Source: Alphaproteobacteria bacterium (GTDB lineage: Bacteria > Pseudomonadota > Alphaproteobacteria > Caulobacterales > Caulobacteraceae). From it: 7,659 nucleotides of DNA. The stretch lies in NCBI GenBank assembly GCA_018895795.1, contig JAHINZ010000443.1, positions 1 through 7,659 on the forward strand, given 5' to 3'. The notes below the pieces were generated by a model. It ran no database searches and had not been told where the DNA came from. It saw only the letters and a list, made by a program, of their open reading frames with translations. Made by a program: the position numbers and the translations under genes. This document shows, piece by piece, positions 1 to 5,525 of the stretch; the stretch's first letter is position 1; each line of letters opens with the position of its first letter.

Positions 1-2
1 GC

Positions 3-80
3 GACCTATGGGACGCTTTGCACTCGCCCAGCGAACGCCAACGCATCGAGCGGGCCAAACCGCTGAAGACGGCGGCCTGA
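3..80 (+). CDS. C-terminal end of an unidentified protein (partial, 5' end outside window)
   Basis: The third frame is open from the window edge to a TGA at 78-80 and encodes 25 residues, starting DLWDALHSPS and ending KPLKTAA. About 80% of codons end in G or C. The peptide is charged and helix-like (RQRIERAK), as expected for a soluble protein's C-terminus. Frame 1 stops at 64-66. Frame 2 stays open to about 283 but runs through the predicted promoter and the next two genes, so it is less likely to be coding. I do not recognise the family from so short a piece. The gene ends 14 nt before the -35 element of the next operon, so it is probably a separate transcription unit. Confidence 0.5.
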   Translation, partial: DLWDALHSPSERQRIERAKPLKTAA

Positions 81-93
81 CGTCGCCCCGCCC

Positions 94-122
94 TTGCCCC
101 CGGGCCCGCGTCTCGCTAAAGC
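94..122 (+). promoter_or_regulatory. Predicted housekeeping (sigma-73 type) promoter of the folate operon
   Basis: TTGCCCC at 94-100 and GCTAAAGC at 115-122 are separated by 14 nt. The Caulobacter sigma-73 consensus, from memory, is TTGaCgS, 10-14 nt, GCTANAWC; the -10 here matches seven of eight positions and the -35 keeps TTG-C. Transcription would start near 129, leaving a leader of about 27 nt before the ATG at 156. It lies in the only gap between the upstream gene and the operon. Single-site consensus matches in high-GC DNA can be accidental, but the spacing and placement are right. Confidence 0.5.
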
Positions 123-155
123 CGCCAGACCCTTTGTCTTCAACGGAGCCGCGTC

Positions 156-236
156 ATGATCGCGATCCTCATCATCGCCGTTTTCGTCGCCGTCCTGATG
201 GGCCTGAACCTGATCGAGTTCGGCCGTATCGACTAG
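156..236 (+). CDS. 26-aa single-pass membrane peptide (small ORF), unknown function
   Basis: An ATG at 156, preceded by GGAG at 145-148 (7-nt spacing), opens a 26-codon frame ending at TAG 234-236. Residues 2-14 (IAILIIAVFVAVL) and on to about residue 20 are almost wholly aliphatic, followed by a polar tail, IEFGRID. This is the profile of a one-helix membrane peptide with a short charged tail. It is too short for ordinary gene finders. It lies about 27 nt behind the predicted promoter start and its stop is 4 nt before the TTG of the next gene, so it leads the operon and its translation may feed ribosomes to that gene. Function is unknown: it could be a small partner of a membrane protein or a coupling leader. 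The hydrophobic run, ribosome site and placement argue against chance, but conservation is unchecked. Confidence 0.55.
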   Translation: MIAILIIAVFVAVLMGLNLIEFGRID

Positions 237-240
237 ACCG

Positions 241-1011
241 TTGGCCCAAAGGAGCGCGCCTGGGGGGCGCGGCGCGGCCCTGATCACCGGCGCGGGGCGT
301 CGGATCGGTCAGGCCCTGGCCCTGGAGGCCGCGCGCGCCGGCTATGACGTGGCCGTGCATCATCGCGGGCCCGCCGACGAGGCGCGCGAAACGATCGAGG
401 CCGTCCAGGCCCTGGGCCGCAAGGCCCTGGCGGTGGCGGCCGATCTCGCCGACGAAGCTCACGTCGCCGGCCTGGTCGCCCAGACCGCGCCGCTGGGTCC
501 GCTGACCCTGCTGGTCAACAGCGCCTCGGTCTTCCACGACGATCGGGTCGGATCGCTGGACCGCGACCTGTGGGACGGCCACATCGAGACCAATCTGCGC
601 GCGCCGATCGTGCTGGCCCAGGCCTTCGCCGCCGCCCTGCCGCAGGACCGCGAGGGCCTGATCGTCAATATCGTCGACCAGCGGGTCTGGCGGCCCAATC
701 CGCAGTTCTTCAGCTACAGCCTCAGCAAGGCGGGCCTGTGGTGGGCCACCCAGACCCTGGCCCAGGCCCTGGCCCCGCGCATCCGCGTCAACGCCATCGG
801 CCCCGGCCCGACCCTGCCCAACATCCACCAGGCCCCCGGCGAGTTCGAGGCCGAGGCGGCCGGCACCCTGTTGCAGCGCCGCGCCACCCCCGACGACGTC
901 ACCGCCGCCCTGCGCTATCTGATTGACGCCCGAGCGGTCACGGGCCAGATGATCGCCGTGGACGCCGGTCAGCATCTGGGCTGGCGCACGCCCGACATCA
1001 TCGGTTCCTGA
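241..1011 (+). CDS. Short-chain dehydrogenase/reductase, pteridine reductase (FolM/PTR1)-like
   Basis: This is a 256-aa classical SDR. Residues 16-23 (TGAGRRIG) form the Rossmann dinucleotide motif. HHR at 40-42 places a basic residue after strand 2, as in NADPH-preferring members. NSAS at 93-96 replaces the usual NNAG. The active site has Tyr159 and Lys163 (YSLSK), but the usual catalytic Ser is Asp146, exactly 13 residues before the Tyr, as in trypanosomatid PTR1 (Asp181/Tyr194/Lys198). PTR1 and E. coli FolM reduce dihydropterins with NADPH, so I infer a dihydromonapterin or dihydrofolate reductase in the cytosol. The following folB gene, 14 nt away, supports a pterin role. The start is TTG at 241; there is no in-frame ATG or GTG before the motif and no good ribosome site upstream, so translation is probably coupled to the small ORF ending at 236. 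A generic SDR remains possible. Confidence 0.85.
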   Translation: MAQRSAPGGRGAALITGAGRRIGQALALEAARAGYDVAVHHRGPADEARETIEAVQALGRKALAVAADLADEAHVAGLVAQTAPLGPLTLLVNSASVFHDDRVGSLDRDLWDGHIETNLRAPIVLAQAFAAALPQDREGLIVNIVDQRVWRPNPQFFSYSLSKAGLWWATQTLAQALAPRIRVNAIGPGPTLPNIHQAPGEFEAEAAGTLLQRRATPDDVTAALRYLIDARAVTGQMIAVDAGQHLGWRTPDIIGS

Positions 1012-1025
1012 AAGGCGCACGCGCT

Positions 1026-1433
1026 TTGGCCGCCTCCCCCCTCGTCGAGACCACGCCCGACGCCGCGCCCCTGGCCCGCGTGATCGTGACCAAGGTTTTC
1101 GTCCGCGCGCTCAAGGTCGAGGCCTGGATCGGGGTCTATGACCACGAGCACGGCGCCCGCCAGCCGCTGATCCTCGATGTCGAGCTGGACATCGCCGCCA
1201 GCCACTGCGAGCGCATCGGCGACACGGTCAATTACGAGACCATCGGCCAGTCGGCCCGCGCCATCGCCGACGCCGGCCATATCGACCTGGTCGAGACCTT
1301 CGCCGAGCGTCTGGCCCAGGCCTGTTTCGCCGACGCCCGGGTCACCCGCGCCCGGGTGCGGGTCGAAAAGCCCCTGGCCCTGGCGCCGCACGCCGCCGCC
1401 GCCGGCGTGGAAATCACCGCCGTCCGCGCCTAG
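1026..1433 (+). CDS. folB: Dihydroneopterin aldolase
   Basis: FolB cleaves 7,8-dihydroneopterin to 6-hydroxymethyl-7,8-dihydropterin and glycolaldehyde in folate synthesis, and many members also epimerise it to dihydromonapterin. The 135-aa product shows the family pattern: IGVYDHE at 35-41 with conserved Glu41, DTVNYE at 66-71, LVETFAERLA at 88-97, and VRVEKP at 111-116 with the catalytic Lys115. It is slightly longer than the usual 115-125 aa because of an N-terminal extension of about 20 residues. The start is TTG at 1026, with GAAAGG at 1010-1015 overlapping the stop of the preceding gene. A GTG at 1080 would give the bare domain but has no ribosome site. The enzyme normally forms octamers in the cytosol. 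It sits between the pteridine-reductase-like gene and a membrane protein gene in one operon. Confidence 0.93.
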   Translation: MAASPLVETTPDAAPLARVIVTKVFVRALKVEAWIGVYDHEHGARQPLILDVELDIAASHCERIGDTVNYETIGQSARAIADAGHIDLVETFAERLAQACFADARVTRARVRVEKPLALAPHAAAAGVEITAVRA

Positions 1434-1438
1434 CCGCC

Positions 1439-1990
1439 ATGAGCTCCACCCACAGCGCCCGCCTCGCGCCGTTCCAGCCGGAGACGGTGTGGACGCTGCG
1501 GGACGGCACGCTGGTCGAGACGCGCGGCCTGAAGGTGCGCGGCTTTCCGCTGAGCGCCCTGACCCGCTTTCGCCTGGCGGCCGCGCCCAAGGGCGGTCGC
1601 CGCCGCGTGCTGCAGCTGAGCTTTGGCCGCGAAACGATGGTGATCATCGCTCAGAGTTATGTCGGCCCCGGCCGGGCCGAGGACCGGCTGGACGGCTTCT
1701 CGGCCTTCGTCCGCGCCCTGGCCCGGCAGGCCGCCGACGCCGCGCCCCGCGCCCAGTTCGCCCTGGCCCGCATCGAGGCCCGCCCGGCCCTGACCTGGGT
1801 CGCCGGGTTCCTGGGGGTGGGCGTCGTCGCCCTGCTGGCTTCATCGGTCAGCGCCGGCATGGCGGGCGTCGGCGTCGACATGGCCGCCCGGATGGGCTTC
1901 GTGCTGATCCTGCTGCTGGCCGCCCTGCCCTGGCTGTCGCGCGGCGACGCCTTCGATCCGCGCGATCCGCCGCGGGATCTGCTGCCCTAG
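1439..1990 (+). CDS. Two-helix membrane protein with N-terminal soluble domain, unknown function
   Basis: A 183-aa protein starting at ATG 1439, 5 nt after the folB stop and without a clear ribosome site, so probably co-translated with folB. Residues 1-115 form a soluble region rich in predicted beta strands (ETVWTLRDGTLVETRGLKV, then RVLQLSFGRETMVIIAQSY). This recalls small bacterial PH-like domains, but that is only an impression. Two hydrophobic helices follow at about 119-140 and 148-167, and the tail is short and acidic/proline-rich (DAFDPRDPPRDLL). The soluble domain therefore most likely faces the cytoplasm. I do not recognise a named family. Nothing in the sequence ties it to folate chemistry; its place in the operon may reflect only a conserved neighbourhood. 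Confidence 0.8.
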   Translation: MSSTHSARLAPFQPETVWTLRDGTLVETRGLKVRGFPLSALTRFRLAAAPKGGRRRVLQLSFGRETMVIIAQSYVGPGRAEDRLDGFSAFVRALARQAADAAPRAQFALARIEARPALTWVAGFLGVGVVALLASSVSAGMAGVGVDMAARMGFVLILLLAALPWLSRGDAFDPRDPPRDLLP

Positions 1991-1993
1991 GGG

Positions 1994-2005
1994 CGGGCGC
2001 GCCCG
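1994..2005. repeat. Perfect 12-bp GC palindrome in the convergent gap (possible weak terminator)
   Basis: CGGGCGCGCCCG is a perfect palindrome starting 4 nt after the stop at 1990, in the 68-nt gap (1991-2058) between the converging operon and the GH95 gene. A hairpin would have at most a tiny loop, and no T-tract follows on either strand. It is at best a pause or Rho-assisted end; palindromes of this kind are common in GC-rich DNA. No other clear signal is visible in the gap. Confidence 0.25.
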
Positions 2006-2058
2006 TGGATCTCGTCGGCGGACTATGCGGCCCGGCCGGCTTTCGTCTCGATGGAAAC

Positions 2059-4404
2059 CTAGGCGCGCTGCAACCGTCCGCTTCGCATGACCAACTCAAC
2101 GCTCTCGCCGCGGCGCATATCCACAGTCAGGGATTGCCCCGCGGCAAAGATGACGCGCCGGCCGGGTTCCATCGCCGTCAGGCGCGCCCGCAGCAGGCCG
2201 CCGTCCTTCCACCACACATCGACCGCCAAGGCGCCGCGCGCGCGCAGCCCGGTCATCTTGCCGGCGGGCCAAGCCGATGGAAGCGCGGGCAGCAGATGAA
2301 CCGCGCCGTTGCGGCTTTGCAGAACCATCTCGGTCATGCCCGATGTCCCGCCGAAATTGCCGTCGATCTGGAACGGCGGATGGGCGTCGAACAGGTTGGG
2401 ATAGGTTCGCTCGGGACCCAGCAGCAGGGCCAGAATACGGTGGGCATGGTCGCCCTCGCCCAGCCGCGCCCACAGGTTCAGCCGCCAGGCGATGGCCCAG
2501 CCGGTCGACAGGTCGCCGCGGGTCTCCAGGGTCTTGCGGGCGGCGGCGGCGAGGTCCGGCGCGCCCTCCAGGTTGATCTGGTCGGAGGGGAACAGGCCGT
2601 AGAGGTGCGAAACGTGGCGATGGTGGATGTCGACGGCGTCGGCGTCCCAGTCCTCTCGCCATTCCTGAAGCTGGCCGTCCTTGCCGATCTTGTAGGGCGC
2701 CAGGCGGTCGCGGGCGGCGGCGAACTGGGCGGCCAGCAACGCGTCCTGGCCCAGGATCCCGGCCGAGGCGATGCAGGCGTCGAACAGGTCGCGGACGATG
2801 GCCTGGTCCATGGTGGGGCCGGCGACGAGCGACGCGCCGTGGCCATGGTCGTTCTCGGGCGACAGCGACGGGCTGGTGACCAGCTTGCCGCTCTGGGGAT
2901 CCACCACCAGGGTGTCGAGGAAGAACAGCGCCGCGCCCTTCATCACCGGATAGACGTCGGCCAGATAGGCGGGGTCGCGTCCGTAGTCGTAGTGATCCCA
3001 CAGATGCTTGCACAGCCAGGCCCCGCCCGTGGGCCAGACGCCGTACTGGGCGCCGTCGATCGGGGCGGTGGCGCGCCACAGGTCGGTGTTGTGGTGGGCG
3101 ACCCAGCCGCGCGCGCCGTACATCGCCCTGGCCGTATGGGCGCCGGTCACCGACAGGTCGCGAACCATCTCGACCAGCGGCTTGACGCACTCGGCCAGGC
3201 CCGTCGGCTCGGCGGGCCAGTAGTTCATCTCGGTATTGATGTTGATCGTGAACTTGCCGCCCCAGGGCGGGCTCATCCTGTCGTTCCACAGGCCTTGCAG
3301 ATTGGCCGGCTGGCCGCCCGGACGCGAGCAAGCGATCAAGAGATAGCGGCCGTACTGGTAATAGAGGGCCGCCAGGGCCGGATCGTTGGCGGTCGGCGAC
3401 AGGCGAATACGCTCGTCGGTCGACCGCAGGGCCGCGCCCGTGGTTCCGAAGTCGACGGCGACCTTGCGGAACAGCCGGCGATGGTCGGCGCGATGATCGG
3501 CCAGGAGCCGCGACCACGGCTTGCGCGACGCCTTGGCCAGACGGGCGCGGTCGGCGGCGGCGGGATCGCCCGACACGTCGTCGAAGCGCCGATAGCTGGT
3601 GGCCGCCGCCAGCAGCAGCACCACCGCGTCGGCGCCGCGCACCGACACCCCCTCCGGGCCGGCGACGATCTTGCCGCCCGTGGCGACGACCTTGACCCGA
3701 CAATCGACCTTCAGGGCGCCGGCGATCCCCTCCTGGCCGCCATTGACGCCGCTCAGCACCAGGGTGTCGCCGTCCTCGACGGTGATGGTCGGCTTGAGTG
3801 GGCTGTCGAAGGCCAGGTCGACGTTGATCGCGCCGGACTTGTCCGCCCCCAGCCGCATGGCGACCACCTGATCGGGCGCGCTGGCGATGACCTCGCGCAC
3901 ATGGGCCACGCCGTCATGCGAGAAGCGGACGCGGGCGGTCGCGGCGTCCAGATCGAGGTCGCGGACATAGCCCTGAGCCGTCTCGGGCAGGCCCGGGAAG
4001 GTCAGCCTCAGGTCGCCGAGCGTCTGGTACGACATCTGCCGCAGGGGCTTGGCCATGAACTTGGCGTCGGCGAGGTCCGTGGCCTTGGCGTAGTCGCCGG
4101 CGTCGATCAGGCGGCGAATTTCGGGCAGGGCGCCGGCGGCCTCGGGATTGACGGGGTCATAGGGGCCGCCGCCCCATAGGGTGTTCTCGTTCAGTTGCAG
4201 GCGCTCGGCCGCCACGCCGCCGAACACCATGGCGCCCAGACGGCCCGAGCCGACGGGCAGGGCCTCGACCCATTCGGCGGCCGGTTGACGATACCACAGG
4301 CGCAGGTCGCCGGCGGCTTCCAGCGGCGCCGCCTTGGCCAACATCGGCCACGCCAGCACCGTCGACCCGGCCAGCAAGGTCGCGCGGCGGGTCAGGTTCG
4401 TCAT
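2059..4404 (-). CDS. GH95 family glycoside hydrolase (alpha-L-fucosidase / alpha-L-galactosidase), exported
   Basis: The 781-aa product, near the usual 750-800 aa for GH95, hydrolyses terminal alpha-L-fucosyl or alpha-L-galactosyl residues by an inverting mechanism. Residues 1-26 are an export signal with a twin-arginine stretch (LTRRATLL) and an AKA-A cleavage site, so it is probably periplasmic via Tat. The N-terminal beta domain carries LNENTLWGGGPYDPVNP (71-87). In the (alpha/alpha)6 barrel, Asn388 and Asn390 lie in TININTEMNYWPAE, the general acid is Glu517 in SPSLSPEND, and the base Asp681 is in FQIDGNFGGTSGMTEM. By comparison with B. bifidum AfcA these correspond to N421, N423, E566 and D766, so the active site is complete. 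Thr386 replaces the AfcA His419, which may change sugar specificity. The start at 4402-4404 has GGGAG 6 nt upstream (4411-4415); earlier in-frame ATGs fall inside the promoter. The gene is monocistronic here and converges on the fol operon. Confidence 0.95.
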   Translation of the reverse strand: MTNLTRRATLLAGSTVLAWPMLAKAAPLEAAGDLRLWYRQPAAEWVEALPVGSGRLGAMVFGGVAAERLQLNENTLWGGGPYDPVNPEAAGALPEIRRLIDAGDYAKATDLADAKFMAKPLRQMSYQTLGDLRLTFPGLPETAQGYVRDLDLDAATARVRFSHDGVAHVREVIASAPDQVVAMRLGADKSGAINVDLAFDSPLKPTITVEDGDTLVLSGVNGGQEGIAGALKVDCRVKVVATGGKIVAGPEGVSVRGADAVVLLLAAATSYRRFDDVSGDPAAADRARLAKASRKPWSRLLADHRADHRRLFRKVAVDFGTTGAALRSTDERIRLSPTANDPALAALYYQYGRYLLIACSRPGGQPANLQGLWNDRMSPPWGGKFTININTEMNYWPAEPTGLAECVKPLVEMVRDLSVTGAHTARAMYGARGWVAHHNTDLWRATAPIDGAQYGVWPTGGAWLCKHLWDHYDYGRDPAYLADVYPVMKGAALFFLDTLVVDPQSGKLVTSPSLSPENDHGHGASLVAGPTMDQAIVRDLFDACIASAGILGQDALLAAQFAAARDRLAPYKIGKDGQLQEWREDWDADAVDIHHRHVSHLYGLFPSDQINLEGAPDLAAAARKTLETRGDLSTGWAIAWRLNLWARLGEGDHAHRILALLLGPERTYPNLFDAHPPFQIDGNFGGTSGMTEMVLQSRNGAVHLLPALPSAWPAGKMTGLRARGALAVDVWWKDGGLLRARLTAMEPGRRVIFAAGQSLTVDMRRGESVELVMRSGRLQRA

Positions 4405-4433
4405 GGCGGTCTCCCGTGTTCCGCCTCGTGTGA

Positions 4434-4447
4434 GCGGATTGATCCGC
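4434..4447. repeat. Inverted repeat GCGGAT-tg-ATCCGC in the GH95 leader
   Basis: Perfect 6-bp arms (4434-4439 and 4442-4447) are separated by 2 nt. The repeat overlaps the expected start of the minus-strand transcript (near 4444) and lies about 30 nt before the GH95 ATG. It could be a second repressor site or a small leader structure. It does not resemble the palindrome at 4461-4474, so if it is an operator it would bind a different protein. Confidence 0.3.
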
Positions 4448-4450
4448 ACT

Positions 4451-4480
4451 GTTCTATTCATGGTAGCGTTATCATTGCAA
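4451..4480 (-). promoter_or_regulatory. Predicted promoter of the GH95 gene
   Basis: Read on the minus strand, TTGCAAT (4480-4474) and AATAGAAC (4458-4451) are separated by 15 nt. The -10 matches the TANAWC part of the Caulobacter GCTANAWC pattern, and read as E. coli-type boxes TTGCAA and TAGAAC lie 18 nt apart. Transcription would begin near 4444, giving a leader of about 40 nt. The spacer contains a LacI-type palindrome, as expected for a repressible promoter. Confidence 0.4.
4461..4474. promoter_or_regulatory. Predicted LacI-family operator in the GH95 promoter
   Basis: TGGTAGCGTTATCA matches its own reverse complement at 10 of 14 positions around a central CG. It fits the general LacI/GalR operator shape TGnnAnCGnTnnCA. 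It sits between the predicted -35 and -10 boxes of the GH95 promoter, where a bound repressor would block polymerase. LacI-type control of glycoside hydrolase genes is common in proteobacteria. The matching regulator is not in this window, so the inducer is unknown; a fucose, galactose or xylan-derived sugar would fit. Confidence 0.45.
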
Positions 4481-4588
4481 TCCATGACCCACGGCGCTTT
4501 CCCCCAGGGTTACGGGACCTTCATTTGCATCGATGGCCGATAAGGGTGATCCTTGGGACACCATCGTTTTCCAAGGTTCAACGTCACC

Positions 4589-4954
4589 GTGACCGATCTC
4601 GACCCCGTCGCTCCCCCGACCCTGCAGGACGACAAGACCCTGCCGATCGTCGGCTACGCCCTGATGCTGGCGGGGCTGATCACCGGCGGCGTCACGTCGG
4701 TGATCGCCGTGATCCTGGCCTATGTCAGCCGCAAGGGCGCGCCCGAGTGGCTGCAGAGCCATTACCAGTTCCAGATCCGCACCTTCTGGCTGTCCTTGCT
4801 GTTCGCCGTGATCGGCGGGGCCCTGACCGTGGTCGGCGTCGGCGTGATCCTGCTGGCGGCGCTGGGCGTCTGGATCGCCGTGCGCGCCATCATGGGTCTG
4901 TCCTGGCTGCTGAAGGGTCAAGCCTATCCCACGCCCACCAACTGGATGCTCTGA
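4589..4954 (+). CDS. Small three-helix membrane protein, DUF4870-like (first of a tandem pair)
   Basis: With a GTG start at 4589 the product has 121 aa. Hydrophobic segments lie at about 19-46, 64-82 and 84-108. Before the second helix is SHYQFQIRTFWL (57-68), the motif I associate with DUF4870-type membrane proteins, and the tail ends YPTPTNWML. The next gene encodes a clear paralogue with the same motifs. I prefer GTG 4589 because it gives an MTD start aligned with the paralogue's; AAGG at 4573-4576 is a rather distant ribosome site. A TTG at 4553 has better-spaced AAGGG and would add 12 residues, so the start is uncertain. The biochemical role of the family is not established. The gene is divergent from GH95 and shares its upstream region, but a functional link is not shown. 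Confidence 0.8.
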   Translation: MTDLDPVAPPTLQDDKTLPIVGYALMLAGLITGGVTSVIAVILAYVSRKGAPEWLQSHYQFQIRTFWLSLLFAVIGGALTVVGVGVILLAALGVWIAVRAIMGLSWLLKGQAYPTPTNWML

Positions 4955-4957
4955 GCC

Positions 4958-5386
4958 ATGACCGACACATCCGCTCCCGACGTCGCCCCTGAAACCGCCC
5001 TGGGGATCCGCGCCGAGGAGGACAAGGTCCTGCCGGCCGTCGTCTATGGCCTGTACCTGCTGGGCTTCGCCAGCTGCGCCGCCACCACCGTGATCGGCCT
5101 GCTGGTCGCTTACGCCAATCGCGGCACGGCGGGACCGATCAACGAGAGCCACTACACCTTCGCGATCCGCAGTTTCTGGCTGACGATCGGCTGGTTCCTG
5201 ATCGGCCTGGTGCTGTTCATCCTGGGTCTGCCGCTGTCGATCCTGCTGGTCGGCATCCCGGTGGTCGCCGCCGGCGCCATGATCATGGGCGCCGTTGGCG
5301 TTTGGTTCGCGCTCCGCTGCGCGGTGGGCATCTACTATCTGGCGCGGGGCGAAAACTATCCACGCCCCCGCACATGGCTGATTTAG
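4958..5386 (+). CDS. Small three-helix membrane protein, DUF4870-like (second of a tandem pair)
   Basis: A 142-aa paralogue of the preceding protein, starting at ATG 4958 only 3 nt after its stop, with no strong ribosome site of its own, so the two are very likely co-translated. Shared landmarks are DKVLPAVVYGLYL (22-34) against DKTLPIVGYALML, SHYTFAIRSFWL (64-75) against SHYQFQIRTFWL, and a tail YPRPRTWLI against YPTPTNWML. Hydrophobic segments lie at about 25-53, 74-98 and 100-128. The N-terminus is longer and more acidic (about 24 residues before the first helix). A duplication followed by divergence is the simple explanation, and the pair could form a hetero-oligomer in the inner membrane. 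Function is unknown. A GGCGCC pair after the stop (5388-5393 and 5404-5409) could form a hairpin but has no T-tract. Confidence 0.85.
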   Translation: MTDTSAPDVAPETALGIRAEEDKVLPAVVYGLYLLGFASCAATTVIGLLVAYANRGTAGPINESHYTFAIRSFWLTIGWFLIGLVLFILGLPLSILLVGIPVVAAGAMIMGAVGVWFALRCAVGIYYLARGENYPRPRTWLI

Positions 5387-5525
5387 AGGCGCCCATCGCG
5401 TCCGGCGCCCATCCGAACATCGTCTTTCGGGACGGACTTCCCCTGCCGGTTGAGGCGGCTCGACCTCGCGGTCAAGCTCGGCTGACTTGGGGGTCCTGGC
5501 GAATGGACGTCTTGGAGGGGGCGAC

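Noticed and set aside
172..1020. Minus-strand open frame (282 codons) opposite the SDR gene
   Set aside because: The plus strand encodes a complete SDR with every cofactor and catalytic motif; the antisense product is biased and featureless.
1177..4179. A 1000-codon plus-strand open frame across folB, the membrane protein gene and antisense to GH95
   Set aside because: It passes through three well-supported genes in the wrong frame or strand. Its product is Arg/Pro/Gly-rich and low in complexity, as produced by strong third-position G/C bias. No family motifs are visible.
4405..4485. An extended GH95 start at the ATG read from 4485
   Set aside because: It would add 27 polar residues before a good Tat-type signal peptide and would begin upstream of the predicted -10. 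The ATG at 4404-4402 has GGGAG at ideal spacing.
4484..4543. A 19-codon plus-strand frame upstream of the DUF4870-like pair
   Set aside because: It has no ribosome site and no hydrophobic or other notable pattern, and it overlaps the GH95 control region; nothing beyond an open frame supports it.
5388..5409. GGCGCC pair able to form a hairpin after the second DUF4870-like gene, considered as a terminator
   Set aside because: GGCGCC is self-complementary and common in this GC-rich sequence, the loop is 10 nt, and no T-tract follows.
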